DNA of 39,973 bases, taken from Faecalibacterium prausnitzii. GTDB lineage: Bacteria > Bacillota > Clostridia > Oscillospirales > Ruminococcaceae. The translations under genes and the position numbers were made by a program. Below are positions 31,215 to 39,787 of the stretch, one piece after another; the stretch's first letter is position 1; each line of letters starts with the position of its first letter. The notes beneath the pieces are model-generated. The model searched no databases, was not told the origin of the DNA, and saw only the letters and a program-made list of their open reading frames with translations. The DNA lies in assembly GCF_003287405.1 (NCBI RefSeq), contig NZ_PRLD01000017.1, forward strand, positions 1 through 39,973. Reading direction: 5' to 3'.

Positions 31215-31257
31215 CAAAACGCCGCTGACGATACACAAAGCCGTCAGCGGCGTTTTG
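31215..31257. terminator. Bidirectional terminator after cstA and the alpha/beta hydrolase gene
   Basis: CAAAACGCCGCTGACG pairs perfectly with CGTCAGCGGCGTTTTG. A T-rich sequence follows on both strands, so it can serve the convergent genes. Confidence 0.85.
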
Positions 31258-31279
31258 TTGTGGAAGCGTATTTCATATT

Positions 31280-31315
31280 GTAAGCCCGGAAAATCTGCGG
31301 ATCTTCCGGGCTTAC
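31280..31315. terminator. Second hairpin between convergent genes
   Basis: GTAAGCCCGGAA with TTCCGGGCTTAC and an inner ATC/GAT pair. On the plus strand GTTTTC follows. It belongs to the same hairpin type as those at 9489 and 13196. Confidence 0.6.
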
Positions 31316-31349
31316 GTTTTCACAGGCTAGAGAAAAGAGAAGCTGCTTA

Positions 31350-32042
31350 TTATATGTGACAGCTTTCCCAGCCTTGCAGGGCGGCAAGCTGGGTCTCGGT
31401 ATGGAACCAATGCTCCCCGCCCTCCAGAATGGTCAGGTGCGCCCCGGTCTGCTGTCGGAACTGCTCCATGGCGGTGTGCCCGGTAAGGGGGTCTGTATCG
31501 GCATAGAGCACCTGTGTGGGCACTTTCCAGTGCAAGGGGTGTTCCCTTGCCCAGCACAGATACGGCCACGAGAGGGTCTCGCCCATGGCGGTGGGGATCT
31601 CCCCTGCCGTGCGCAGCTGCTCCTCCGTTACCCCTGCCTGCTGCATCAGGTCAAGGATGAGCTTTTCCATATCCACGATCGGGGAGACAAGCAGCGCCTT
31701 TTCCGGCTGCTGCGTTTGCAACGCCTGCATGGCAAGCCATGCCCCGATGCTGGCCCCATACACCCGGATATGCTTCCACACCGGCTGCATCCGGGCGTAG
31801 ACTGCCTGCAGCTCTCGGGTGACCACCCACGGCACCAGCTTTTCAGGGCTGTCTTTCCGGGTGCCGTGCTCCGGCAGGTCGACAGCCAGCACCTGCCAGC
31901 CTGCCGGGCAGGCTGTGCGGGCAAAGCGGGCGGCCTCGGCTGCGCTGCCGTTTTTGCCGTGGACATAGAGATAGACCCTGCGGCTGCGCTTGCCGTACAG
32001 GACAGCCGGAATGCCTGCAACCTCAAGCTTGATTTTTTCCAT
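31350..32042 (-). CDS. Alpha/beta hydrolase
   Basis: 230 residues with AGGAGG upstream. The nucleophile elbow is YGASIGAWLAM (G-A-S-I-G, near residue 96). The acid is probably in YADTDPLTG (near 184) and the His in EGGEHWFH (near 208), completing a catalytic triad. VYLYVHGKNGSAAEAARFA gives the oxyanion HG block. No signal peptide is present, so it is cytoplasmic. The proteins closest in layout are putative esterases of unknown substrate. It stands alone, convergent to cstA. Confidence 0.85.
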   Translation of the reverse strand: MEKIKLEVAGIPAVLYGKRSRRVYLYVHGKNGSAAEAARFARTACPAGWQVLAVDLPEHGTRKDSPEKLVPWVVTRELQAVYARMQPVWKHIRVYGASIGAWLAMQALQTQQPEKALLVSPIVDMEKLILDLMQQAGVTEEQLRTAGEIPTAMGETLSWPYLCWAREHPLHWKVPTQVLYADTDPLTGHTAMEQFRQQTGAHLTILEGGEHWFHTETQLAALQGWESCHI

Positions 32043-32164
32043 AACGGCTCCCTCCTGTTTTTAGGGCATTTTACGCCCTGTTTTCTTTATGATAGCACAA
32101 GAAACAGACAAACACAAACAGGAAAAGAGTTAACAGATTATTTTTATGTTTGTCGCGAGAGGGA

Positions 32165-32203
32165 TAAAAAAGAGCCACCGCACAGCCTTGTGCGATGGCT
32201 CTT
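32165..32203 (-). terminator. Terminator of the oadGB operon
   Basis: AAGAGCCAtCGCACA pairs with TGTGCGgTGGCTCTT around AGGC, with one G-T pair. On the minus strand TTTTTATC follows. Confidence 0.85.
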
Positions 32204-32225
32204 GAGGTTGTATTTCAGGTTTTGC

Positions 32226-33434
32226 TTAGCCGAAGATGTTGATCAGGATACCAGCAGCAACGGCAGAACCGATAACGCCGGCCACGTTGGGACCCATGGC
32301 GTGCATCAGCAGGAAGTTGGAGGGGTTCTCGCTCTGGCCAACCTTCTGGGAAACGCGAGCGGCCATAGGCACGGCGGAAACGCCGGCAGAACCGATCAGG
32401 GGGTTCACCTGACCGCCGGTCAGCTTGTACATGACCTTGCCGCACAGCACACCGGCTGCAGTGCCGAAGGAGAAGGCGATCAGACCCAGCACGATGATGA
32501 ACAAGGTGCGGGTGTTCAGGAAGGTGTTTGCACTGGTGGTGCAGCCAACAGACAGAGCTAGGAAGATGGTGATGATGTTCATCAGCTCATTACCGGCGGT
32601 CTTCTGGATACGATCCACAACGCCGCACTCCTTCATCAGGTTGCCCAGCATCAGCATACCGACCAGAACGGCGGCATCCGGCACGATGAGGGAAACGATG
32701 ATGGCGACCATGATGGGGAAGATGACCCTCTCGGTCTTGGAGACGGTGCGCAGCTGCTTCATGACAACAGAGCGCTCCTTGGAGGTGGTCAACGCCTTCA
32801 TGATGGGCGGCTGGATAACGGGCACCAGTGCCATGTAGCTGTACGCTGCCACGGCAATGCTGCCCAGCAGCTCAGGTGCCAGACGGGAGGTAACGAAGAT
32901 AGCGGTGGGGCCGTCGGCACCGCCGATGATGGAGATGGCAGCGGACTGCTTCTGGGTGAAGTCTACCAGACCGGTAGCGGCCAGCAGACGGGCGCCCATG
33001 TAAGTACCGAAGATACCAAACTGTGCGGCAGCGCCCAGCAGCAGGCTCTTGGGGTTGGAGATCAGAGGTGCAAAGTCGGTCATGGTGCCGATGCCGAGGA
33101 AGATCAGCGGCGGGTAGATACCCAGCTTAACGCCCATATAGAGCATATCGGCCAGACCGCCGTTGTTCAGGATCTCGACCCACATGGGGTGCTCCAGACC
33201 GTCACCGACGAAGTACTGCATATGGATGATGCCGCTACCGGGGAGGTTGGCAAGGATCATGCCAAAGGCCATGGGCAGCAGGATCAGGGGTTCGAACTCC
33301 TTGACGATAGCGAGGTACAGCAGAAAGCAGCCCACGCAGATCATCACGGCGTACAGCCAGCCGCCGGGCTGGCCAAACTGTGCAAAGCCGGAACTTTGGA
33401 AAATACCGACCAGAGTATCAATAAACTGTGTCAT
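32226..33434 (-). CDS. Sodium-translocating decarboxylase beta subunit (OadB/GcdB/MmdB)
   Basis: 402 residues, strongly hydrophobic, about ten helices. Family blocks are FLGIGTMTDFAPLISNP (about 115-131), SIIGGADGPTAIFVTSRLAPELLG (about 168-191, with the GGADGPT motif), and PLIGSAGVSAVPMAARVSQKVG followed by NFLLMHAMGPNVAGVIGSA near the C-terminus. The essential Asp of the family (D203 in Klebsiella OadB) corresponds to the D of GGADGPT. The subunit couples decarboxylation of a carboxybiotin to Na+ export. It follows the gamma subunit by 15 nt. The alpha subunit and biotin carrier are not in the window, so oxaloacetate, glutaconyl-CoA and methylmalonyl-CoA types cannot be told apart. Confidence 0.93.
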   Translation of the reverse strand: MTQFIDTLVGIFQSSGFAQFGQPGGWLYAVMICVGCFLLYLAIVKEFEPLILLPMAFGMILANLPGSGIIHMQYFVGDGLEHPMWVEILNNGGLADMLYMGVKLGIYPPLIFLGIGTMTDFAPLISNPKSLLLGAAAQFGIFGTYMGARLLAATGLVDFTQKQSAAISIIGGADGPTAIFVTSRLAPELLGSIAVAAYSYMALVPVIQPPIMKALTTSKERSVVMKQLRTVSKTERVIFPIMVAIIVSLIVPDAAVLVGMLMLGNLMKECGVVDRIQKTAGNELMNIITIFLALSVGCTTSANTFLNTRTLFIIVLGLIAFSFGTAAGVLCGKVMYKLTGGQVNPLIGSAGVSAVPMAARVSQKVGQSENPSNFLLMHAMGPNVAGVIGSAVAAGILINIFG

Positions 33435-33449
33435 GCTCTTCCTCCTGTG

Positions 33450-33806
33450 TTAAAACGGGGCCGTGGTGTCGTTCACGCCGGCCTTGCCCCAGCCATTTTT
33501 GCCACGACGCACTGCCTTAAGGGTGTACTTGCCGTTGCCCATTGCATGGATAGCAGCCATAATAGCGGCCACCACATCACCGGGGATGCCTTCCTCTACC
33601 TGAGGAGCGGGCGCAGCCTGCTGTACCGGAGCGGCAGCGGGCTTTGCGGCGGGTGCCTGCGCAGCAGTCTTAGCGGCCTTCTTCTTGGCATTCATCGAGT
33701 CGAAGATCTTGCCCTCCAGCGTGATGATAGCCATCAGCAGCACGAGGATCAGGAACACCAGCACGATACCAGTAATGGTAACGACCACATCGAAACCTAA
33801 GTCCAT
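33450..33806 (-). CDS. Sodium pump decarboxylase gamma subunit (OadG family)
   Basis: 118 residues. One N-terminal membrane helix (about 7-27) is followed by a charged turn, an Ala/Pro/Gln-rich linker (about 45-70) and a small C-terminal domain (IPGDVVAAIMAAIHAMG...YTLKAVRR...GWGKAGVNDTTAPF). That C-terminal pattern is typical of gamma subunits from Clostridia. The gamma subunit anchors and assembles the complex. The linker resembles those of biotin carriers, but no MKM biotin site is present. AGGAGG precedes the ATG. First gene of the oadG-oadB pair. Confidence 0.88.
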   Translation of the reverse strand: MDLGFDVVVTITGIVLVFLILVLLMAIITLEGKIFDSMNAKKKAAKTAAQAPAAKPAAAPVQQAAPAPQVEEGIPGDVVAAIMAAIHAMGNGKYTLKAVRRGKNGWGKAGVNDTTAPF

Positions 33807-33875
33807 GGTTTTTCCTCCTGTTTGTTGGATACTGCAAGCGATACAACATCGTCAGCAGAAAATCAATTTGGATAT

Positions 33876-33904
33876 AGTATACCGTATTTTGCCATTCATT
33901 TCAA
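33876..33904 (-). promoter_or_regulatory. Promoter of oadGB
   Basis: Minus strand: -35 TTGAAA (33899-33904), 17-nt spacer, -10 TATACT (33876-33881). The leader of about 65 nt has no obvious riboswitch. Confidence 0.7.
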
Positions 33905-33966
33905 CAAAAATTAACAATTTTTCTTTTTGCCGCTTTGTGATATGGCATGGACAAAACGAGCCTGAC

Positions 33967-34992
33967 TTAGCGGCGGCCGATGCGCGGGGTAGCGTCCGTA
34001 AAGCCGGTTTCCAGCTTATCACCGAGGGAAAGGCTCTGTGCCGTACCCAGTGCAACACAGTTCACGGGGTCCGGCGAGACCGTCACTTCCACCTTCAGTT
34101 CCTGACTCAGATATTCGGTCAGGCCGTGCAGCTGGGCACCGCCGCCGGTCAGCATGACGCCGTTGCGGTAGATATCGCCTGCCAGCTCCGGCGGGGTTTT
34201 TTCCAGCACCTGATGGGCTGCGGTGCCGATCTGCTCGCTGAGCATCATCACCGGCTCGTACAGATCGTCAGTAGAAACGGTCACGCGCACCGGCAGACCG
34301 GTGAGCAGGCTGCGGCCCTTGATCTCCATGCTCTCGTGGAAATCGGTCTTTTGGGGGCAGCAGGCAACGTGCTTTTTCAGTTCCTCGGCGGTGCGCTGGC
34401 CAATGGCAATGCTGTATTTGTTGCGCACGTGCTTGAGGATCTCCTCATCGTAGTGGTTGCCGGCCACGCGCACACTGGTGGCCTTGACCTTGCCGCCAAG
34501 GCTCAGCACCGCGATATCCGTGGTGCCGCCGCCGATATCAATGATCATGCGGCCGTCCGGCAGGGTGATGTCGATGCCGGAGCCGAGGGCGGCGGCGATA
34601 GGCTCGTCGATCAGGTACACCTGACGGGCACCGGCTGCCACCACAGCCTCTACCACGGCATCGCTCTCAATGCCGGTAATAGCGGCGGGCACGCACACTG
34701 CCACCCGGGGCTTGACCATGTGGGAGCTGTACACCTGCTTGACAAAGCGGCAGATCAGCTCCCGGGTCATGGTGTGGTCGCTGATGACGCCGTCTTTCAG
34801 CGGGAAGATGGCGGAGATATAGTTGGGCGTGCGCCCCACCATAGCCAGTGCCTTGTCGCCGGCTTCCAGCACGGTGTTCTTGCGGGTATCCATTGCCACA
34901 ACGCTGGGCTGGTTGAGCACCACGCCCTTGCCCTCCTGCGCGATGATGATGGTAGTAGTACCAAGGTCGATGCCGATATCATTCTGTGCCAT
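33967..34992 (-). CDS. mreB: Rod-shape actin homologue MreB/Mbl
   Basis: 341 residues from ATG at 34992 (MAQNDIGIDLGTTT), the usual MreB length. Upstream in-frame starts lack a ribosome site. Actin-fold motifs are phosphate-1 DLGTTTIII (about 9-17), the connect-1 block IDEPIAAALG (about 145), phosphate-2 MIIDIGGGTTDIAVLSLGG (about 160-178) and the adenosine block GVMLTGGGAQLHGL (about 285). In rod-shaped cells MreB filaments guide wall synthesis under the membrane. No mreCD or rodA neighbours are seen, so this may be a stand-alone mbl- or mreBH-type paralogue. Transcribed from an extended -10 promoter at 35073. Confidence 0.93.
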   Translation of the reverse strand: MAQNDIGIDLGTTTIIIAQEGKGVVLNQPSVVAMDTRKNTVLEAGDKALAMVGRTPNYISAIFPLKDGVISDHTMTRELICRFVKQVYSSHMVKPRVAVCVPAAITGIESDAVVEAVVAAGARQVYLIDEPIAAALGSGIDITLPDGRMIIDIGGGTTDIAVLSLGGKVKATSVRVAGNHYDEEILKHVRNKYSIAIGQRTAEELKKHVACCPQKTDFHESMEIKGRSLLTGLPVRVTVSTDDLYEPVMMLSEQIGTAAHQVLEKTPPELAGDIYRNGVMLTGGGAQLHGLTEYLSQELKVEVTVSPDPVNCVALGTAQSLSLGDKLETGFTDATPRIGRR

Positions 34993-35072
34993 AATTGCCT
35001 GAATCCTTTCTCTGCGTTCCTCTATCATGTATGTAACACCCGCAGCTGCGGGCAAAAAACAAAGACTGCTTT

Positions 35073-35081
35073 AGTATAACA
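35073..35081 (-). promoter_or_regulatory. Extended -10 promoter of mreB
   Basis: TGTTATACT on the minus strand, about 80 nt upstream of the mreB start. A second TATACT lies about 20 nt further upstream, near 35097-35102. Confidence 0.5.
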
Positions 35082-35131
35082 TAGTTGCGGCAAAAAGTAT
35101 ACAAGCTTTGCCGCTGTTCTGCGCGGTTTTA

Positions 35132-37366
35132 TCAGGAGCTCTCCCCTTCTGTACCGAGCTGCTCCGGCGGCTGTCCAGCCTGCAGCAGGGCGCACAGGCC
35201 GCTGTAACGCAGGTTCTGCCGGATGTTGCTCATCATGCTGTTCACCACGTCCCTGCGGCCCGCCACAACGCACAATTTGCGTGCGCGGGTGACGCCGGTG
35301 TAGAACAGGTTGCGGTAGCACAGCCTTGGCGGCACCTGCGCCACCGGCAGGATCACCGCCGGGAACTCGCTGCCCTGACTTTTGTGCACCGTGATGGCGT
35401 AGGCGATCTCCAGCTCGTTCAGGTTTTCCGCCGGGTAGAGCAGCCGCCGATCGTCCATGCGCACCACCATGGAGCGCTCCCGCAGGTTGATGCTTTCCAC
35501 AATGCCCATATCGCCGTTGTAGGCACCTACGCCCTGTTCGCCGCCGATGCGATTCCAGACGATCTCGTAGTTGTTGCGCACCTGCATCACCTTGTCCCCT
35601 ACCCGGAACACCCGGGCGGCGCTTTGCAGCTGGGGCTTGCCCTTCTGGGGCGGGTTGAGCAGGTTTTGCAGTTCCACGTTCAGTGCCTGTGTGCCGGTGG
35701 GGCCAAGCTTTGTGGGGCACAGCACCTGAATATCCCGGATGGGGTCAAAGCCGTAGCTCCGGGGCAGCCGGGTGGTGACAAGGTCGCACACCAGCCGCTG
35801 GGCGGCCTCGCCGTCGGACTCCAAAAAGAAGAAGTCATCGGTCTTGCTGCCCTTTTGCAGCGGCTCGCCGGAGATGATGTGGTGGGCGTTTTCCACGATG
35901 AGGCTGCGCTTTGCCTGCCGGAAGATCTCGTTCAGGCAGACGGTGGGCACACAGCCGGAGCGGATGACCTCGCTGAGGATGTTGCCCGCACCTACACTGG
36001 GTAGCTGGTCGGCATCGCCTACCATAATAATACGGCAGGTGTAGCGCAGCGCTGCAATGAGCGCCTGAAACAGCTTGACGTCCACCATGCTCATCTCGTC
36101 CAGAATGACCACGTCACACTTGAGCAGGTTTTTGTCGTTATGGATAAAGCTGACCACGCCGCCGGTGTAGTCCACCTCCAGCAGGCGGTGGATGGTGCTG
36201 GCCTTGCGGCCGGTCAGCTCGCTGAGCCGCTTGGCAGCGCGGCCGGTGGGCGCGCACAGGGCTACCCGCTCGGCCTGATTTTCCAGCAGCTGCAAAATGG
36301 CGTTGACCGTAGTGGTCTTGCCAGTGCCGGGGCCGCCGGTGAGCACAAGGCAGTTCTCAGTCATAGCCTTGCGGATGGCTTCCCTTTGCAGGGGGGCGTA
36401 GGCAAAGCCCTGTGTCAGCTCCAAGATCTGGATGTTTTTATCCAGATCCCGGGCCGTGTTCTTGCCGCGCTTTGCCAGCAGGTTCAGCCGGTCGGCAATG
36501 TCCTGCTCTGCAGCCAGCAGATCTGGCAGGTAGATATAGGGCACGGCATCGAACATTTTTACACACAGTTCTTCCGTTTCGATGCAATGATCCAGCGCAC
36601 GCGCCAGCTTTTCCGGCGGCTGGTGGATAAAGTTGGAGGCAGTTGCCAGCAGCTGTGCCCGGGGCAGACAGGTGTGGCCGTTGCCCGCATTGTGGCGCAA
36701 AGTGCGCAGCAGGGCAGCTTCCAGCCGCTGGGCGCAGTCCCCCTCCATGTGGTAATACTGGGCGATGCTGTCCGCGTGGCGGAAGTCCAGCTGCAGCGGC
36801 TCCCCGCACAGCAGATAGGGGTTTGACGCAATGGCCTGCATCGCCCCCACGCCAAAGGCTTTGAACACCTCCATGGCCTTGCGGGGGCTGATCTCGAACT
36901 GCGCCAGATAGGCGATGAGCTCCCGCATACCGAACATCCGCTTGAACTCCTGCTGGATGCGGTCGGCCTTATCCGGCGAGATGCCGGGGATCCTGGTCAG
37001 CCGGGCGGGGTCGTTGGCGATGACCTCCAGCGCCTCAGCGCCGAACATATCAATGATCTTATCCGCAGTTCGTGCGCCGATATACGGCAGGGAGCGGCTG
37101 GCCAGAAAAGCATACACCGCTTCCAGATCCTTGGGCATATCGGTCTCGCATTCCTGCGCGTGGAACTGGCGGCCATAGGTGGCGTGGTTTTCGTACCTGC
37201 CGCGGCAGATGACGCTTTCGCCTGCGTGCAGCTCTCCTACGATGCCGCAGACCACCGTGAGCACCCCGCCGCCGGAGATCTCGAACACCACATAGCCGTT
37301 ATCCTCGTTCTCGTAGATGATATCCTCCACGACGCCTTCGATCTGTTCCAGCTGCTGCTCGTCCAC
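35132..37366 (-). CDS. recD2: SF1B helicase RecD2 (YrrC)
   Basis: 744 residues from GTG at 37366, with a perfect AGGAGG 8 nt upstream. The open frame continues far upstream without support. Order: N-terminal OB-like part (about 5-75, EQIEGVVEDIIYENEDNGYVVF), tandem helix-hairpin-helix region (about 90-140, with RIPGISPDKADRI), then the helicase core: Walker A GGPGTGKTT (344-352), Walker B VVILDEMSMVD, motif III VGDADQLPSVGAG, the UvrD_C_2 block AYAITVHKSQGSEF and FYTGVTRARK. RecD2 is a 5'-3' DNA helicase acting in repair and fork maintenance without RecBC. Single gene, with its own promoter. Confidence 0.95.
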   Translation of the reverse strand: MDEQQLEQIEGVVEDIIYENEDNGYVVFEISGGGVLTVVCGIVGELHAGESVICRGRYENHATYGRQFHAQECETDMPKDLEAVYAFLASRSLPYIGARTADKIIDMFGAEALEVIANDPARLTRIPGISPDKADRIQQEFKRMFGMRELIAYLAQFEISPRKAMEVFKAFGVGAMQAIASNPYLLCGEPLQLDFRHADSIAQYYHMEGDCAQRLEAALLRTLRHNAGNGHTCLPRAQLLATASNFIHQPPEKLARALDHCIETEELCVKMFDAVPYIYLPDLLAAEQDIADRLNLLAKRGKNTARDLDKNIQILELTQGFAYAPLQREAIRKAMTENCLVLTGGPGTGKTTTVNAILQLLENQAERVALCAPTGRAAKRLSELTGRKASTIHRLLEVDYTGGVVSFIHNDKNLLKCDVVILDEMSMVDVKLFQALIAALRYTCRIIMVGDADQLPSVGAGNILSEVIRSGCVPTVCLNEIFRQAKRSLIVENAHHIISGEPLQKGSKTDDFFFLESDGEAAQRLVCDLVTTRLPRSYGFDPIRDIQVLCPTKLGPTGTQALNVELQNLLNPPQKGKPQLQSAARVFRVGDKVMQVRNNYEIVWNRIGGEQGVGAYNGDMGIVESINLRERSMVVRMDDRRLLYPAENLNELEIAYAITVHKSQGSEFPAVILPVAQVPPRLCYRNLFYTGVTRARKLCVVAGRRDVVNSMMSNIRQNLRYSGLCALLQAGQPPEQLGTEGESS

Positions 37367-37397
37367 CAGCTCCACCTCCTTTTGCACAGATATTATA

Positions 37398-37426
37398 AGT
37401 ATAGCCCTTTTGGCGGGATTTGTAAA
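37398..37426 (-). promoter_or_regulatory. Promoter of recD2
   Basis: Minus strand: -35 TTTACA (37421-37426), 17-nt spacer, -10 TATACT (37398-37403). A transcript start near 37391 gives a leader of about 25 nt to the GTG at 37366. Confidence 0.7.
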
Positions 37427-37477
37427 TTGTAGAATCCGCAAAATCCCCGGGCGGCTCTCGCCTTTTTCCGGCGGTTG

Positions 37478-37486
37478 TGCTATACT
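37478..37486 (+). promoter_or_regulatory. Extended -10 promoter of the ndpA-like gene
   Basis: TGCTATACT, 36 nt upstream of the ATG at 37523. The -35 region is poor. It is divergent from the recD2 promoter, with about 50 nt between the two. Confidence 0.55.
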
Positions 37487-37522
37487 GGGCGCAAACACTA
37501 CGTCACGAAACGAGGAGCAACA

Positions 37523-38512
37523 ATGGAGATCATCATTCATCAGGCCATTCTGCACGTTCTGGATACCACCATGGATGCGCCGGTGCTCAGCGGCGGGCCC
37601 ATGGAACTGACCGCCGAAAAAAACGCCTACCTGCAAAACCACATTGAAAAGCTGCTGGCCAGCGACGACATCCGCCAGTGCCGCCCGCTGCCGGACTCAG
37701 CCTTTAAAAATGAGCTGGAGCACAATCAGGACTTTGTGGATCTTTCCTGCCGCATTGCCGGGGTGCTGTTCGACTATATGCACGCCCACACCACCATCCC
37801 CGGGGCAGACCTTGCCGTGGTGGATTTTACCCGGGACGGTGCGCCGTGGCTGGGCATCCTGAAGTTGAACTATAAAAACGGCTACACCCACTATACGGAG
37901 ACTGTGGAGGGCGCACCGGTGAACTCCATCATCCAGCAGCGCGCCTGCCTGCCTACCCAGAGCGGCAAGGTGGAGGAGGGCGCACTGGTAGACCTGACCG
38001 ATTACTCCATGCGGCTGCTGGAAAAGAAGTACGATATTGACGGCCACAAGGAGTTTTACCTTTCCACCGTGGTGTTCCAGTACACCACCGCCCAGCCGGA
38101 AAAGAAAAAGCTGCAGGCCATTCAGGAAGCCGCCGTGCAGGCTGTGCAGGAGAACTACGCCGAAACGCCCCATGTGGAGGCACAGGTGGCCATGATGATT
38201 GCCAATCAGGCTGCCGACAACGACAATCAGGTGTCCATCCAGCAGGTGCGCCAGCAATTGGAGGAGGAATATCCTCTTGCCGCCGTGCCCTTTGACGATT
38301 ATGTGGAAAAGAGCGATGTCATTGACAGCGCCGCCCAGCCGGTGACTGTGACCCCCGCCCGCATCCGCCGCATGGAGAGCCGCAGCCTGCGCACCGCCAA
38401 CGGCATTGAAGTAAAGATTCCCACCGAACTGTTGAACGCCGAATCGGAGGTAGAGTTCCTGCACGCCGATGACGGCAGCATTTCCCTGCTGATCAAAAAT
38501 GTCATTTTGTAA
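37523..38512 (+). CDS. Nucleoid-associated protein, NdpA/YejK (NA37) family
   Basis: 329 residues from ATG at 37523, with CGAGGAG 5-7 nt upstream. The frame opens 16 codons earlier but has no site there. Family features are MEIIIHQAILHVLD at the start, FVDLSCRIAGVLFDYMHAHTTIPGADLAVVDF (about 73-104), the LGILKLNYKNGYTHY block (about 112-126) and ALVDLTDYSMRLLEKKYDIDG. In E. coli YejK binds nucleoid and topoisomerase subunits; in Firmicutes the role is untested. The C-terminal third has an acidic helical stretch. Divergent from recD2. A terminator lies at 38538. Confidence 0.87.
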   Translation: MEIIIHQAILHVLDTTMDAPVLSGGPMELTAEKNAYLQNHIEKLLASDDIRQCRPLPDSAFKNELEHNQDFVDLSCRIAGVLFDYMHAHTTIPGADLAVVDFTRDGAPWLGILKLNYKNGYTHYTETVEGAPVNSIIQQRACLPTQSGKVEEGALVDLTDYSMRLLEKKYDIDGHKEFYLSTVVFQYTTAQPEKKKLQAIQEAAVQAVQENYAETPHVEAQVAMMIANQAADNDNQVSIQQVRQQLEEEYPLAAVPFDDYVEKSDVIDSAAQPVTVTPARIRRMESRSLRTANGIEVKIPTELLNAESEVEFLHADDGSISLLIKNVIL

Positions 38513-38537
38513 GCTTTAACTGCAAAATCTTGCAAAG

Positions 38538-38570
38538 CCCTGCGTTCAGCTTTGCTATCCGCAGGGTTTT
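38538..38570 (+). terminator. Terminator of the ndpA-like gene
   Basis: CCCTGCG (38538-38544) pairs with CGCAGGG (38560-38566), then TTTT. It overlaps the promoter of the next gene. Confidence 0.65.
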
Positions 38571-38580
38571 GTGCTATACC
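38552..38580 (+). promoter_or_regulatory. Promoter of the AEC transporter gene
   Basis: -35 TTGCTA (38552-38557), 17-nt spacer, -10 TATACC (38575-38580) with the extension TGC. It overlaps the preceding terminator stem. Confidence 0.5.
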
Positions 38581-38632
38581 CGTGTTGTATCTTTCGTGGT
38601 ATACGCGTTATGGCCTAGAGGAGGAGAATTTT

Positions 38633-39559
38633 ATGGAACTGGCTCTCATCACCGCGCAGCAGGTCGCGGTCTTGTTCCTGCTGATCGGCACAGGCATGGT
38701 GGCGGTCAAAACCGGCGTGCTCAAGCTGGAAAACAAGCAGGCGCTTTCCAATCTGCTGGTGTACATCATTGTGCCGGCCATGGTGGTAAACTCTTACCGC
38801 ATGGAGTTCAGCGCCCAGATTTTGCGCAATCTGCTGGCGGCTTTCGGCATGAGCGTCCTGTCCGTGCTGCTGGGCACTGTGATCACTCTGCTGCTCACGG
38901 CACGCAAGACTGGCAGCAGGATGCCCATTTTCCGGTTCGCCTGCATTTTTTCCAACGCAGCATACATGGGCTTCCCGCTTATTTCGGCGCTGTTCGGCTC
39001 CGAAGGTCTTTTGTATGCCAGTGCCTACGTTACCGTGTTCAACATTCTGCTGTGGACGCTGGGTTATGGCCTTGTCAGCGGCGGTTCCAGTGTAAAAGAG
39101 GTTGCCCGCAGTCTGGTGCGCACCCCGGTACTGTATGCCATTGTGGTGGGGCTGGGCATCTATCTGCTACAGATCCCGCTTCCCACCCTGATCACTCAGC
39201 CACTGGAGCTGTTGGCCGGAGTGAACACCCCGCTGTCCATGCTCATTACCGGGATGCTGATTGCCGCCGGTGACGTGCGCAGCATCGTGACCGACAAGCA
39301 CATCTGGAAGCTTGCCTCTGTGCGTATGCTGCTGATCCCGGCGGCTACGCTGGCGCTGTTCGGGGTGCTGGGCTTCCACGGCACTGCTGCACAGGTGGTC
39401 GCACTGCTGGAATGCTGCCCGGCCGCCGCCATTACCTCGGTATTTGCGGTGCAGTTCGGCCACGATGAGCACTTTGCCGCCGGAAGCGTGGTGCTGACTA
39501 CCCTGCTCAGCATTATCACCCTGCCGCTGTGTGCGCTGATCATCACCATGGTGATGTAA
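38633..39559 (+). CDS. AEC (auxin efflux carrier) family transporter
   Basis: 308 residues from ATG at 38633 with AGGAGGAG 6 nt upstream. About ten helices in two five-helix halves. Typical AEC features are the first helix VAVLFLLIGTGMVAVKTGVLK, NLLVYIIVPAMVVNSYRMEFS (about 43-63), ACIFSNAAYMGFPLISALFG (about 104-123, the F-x-N-x-x-x-MG-P motif of crossover helix one) and ECCPAAAITSVFAVQFGHD near residue 265. Bacterial AEC members move organic acids such as malate, or amino acids; the substrate is not predictable. Single gene with its own terminator. Confidence 0.9.
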   Translation: MELALITAQQVAVLFLLIGTGMVAVKTGVLKLENKQALSNLLVYIIVPAMVVNSYRMEFSAQILRNLLAAFGMSVLSVLLGTVITLLLTARKTGSRMPIFRFACIFSNAAYMGFPLISALFGSEGLLYASAYVTVFNILLWTLGYGLVSGGSSVKEVARSLVRTPVLYAIVVGLGIYLLQIPLPTLITQPLELLAGVNTPLSMLITGMLIAAGDVRSIVTDKHIWKLASVRMLLIPAATLALFGVLGFHGTAAQVVALLECCPAAAITSVFAVQFGHDEHFAAGSVVLTTLLSIITLPLCALIITMVM

Positions 39560-39598
39560 GACGCCCTGCGGCGGTGCTGCTATATTTAATATTGTAAG

Positions 39599-39638
39599 AA
39601 GAGCCGCCGTGCATCGTGTTGTACGGCGGCTCTTTGCT
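39599..39638 (+). terminator. Terminator of the AEC transporter gene
   Basis: AAGAGCCGCCGT pairs with ACGGCGGCTCTT around a 12-nt loop, followed by TGCTTT. Confidence 0.8.
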
Positions 39639-39650
39639 TTGGCAAGCGGG

Positions 39651-39755
39651 ACGATTTGGAATGCGCTCCGCGTTCGCTTTGCGCATAATCAGCGGAAATA
39701 ATATTTAAAATTTCGGAGTAGCGGAACGCCTACGGGCGTTCCACTACTCCTTTTT
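39651..39755 (+). repeat. Structured intergenic element with hairpin and terminator, copy 2
   Basis: Starts ACGATTTGGAATGCGC and shares the 38-bp block of the element at 27742. Its stem is ATGCGC/GCGCAT (39661-39666 and 39681-39686), against AATGCCC/GGGCATT in copy 1. A terminator-grade stem follows: GGAGTAG-GGAACGCC with a TACG loop (39715-39750), then TTTTT. It lies beyond the AEC gene's own terminator, so it may be an independent small RNA. Confidence 0.7.
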
Positions 39756-39787
39756 CACAGGTGGGGTCGTGATGGAAAACGGCAGAT

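Noticed and set aside
29400-31238. A 612-residue frame antisense to cstA
   Set aside because: Composition (Gly/His/Gln) and full overlap with cstA show it is a codon-bias artefact.
37367-37642. Longer N-terminus (92 residues) for RecD2
   Set aside because: The extension crosses a clear promoter and the divergent gene. GTG at 37366 has a perfect AGGAGG and gives the usual RecD2 length.
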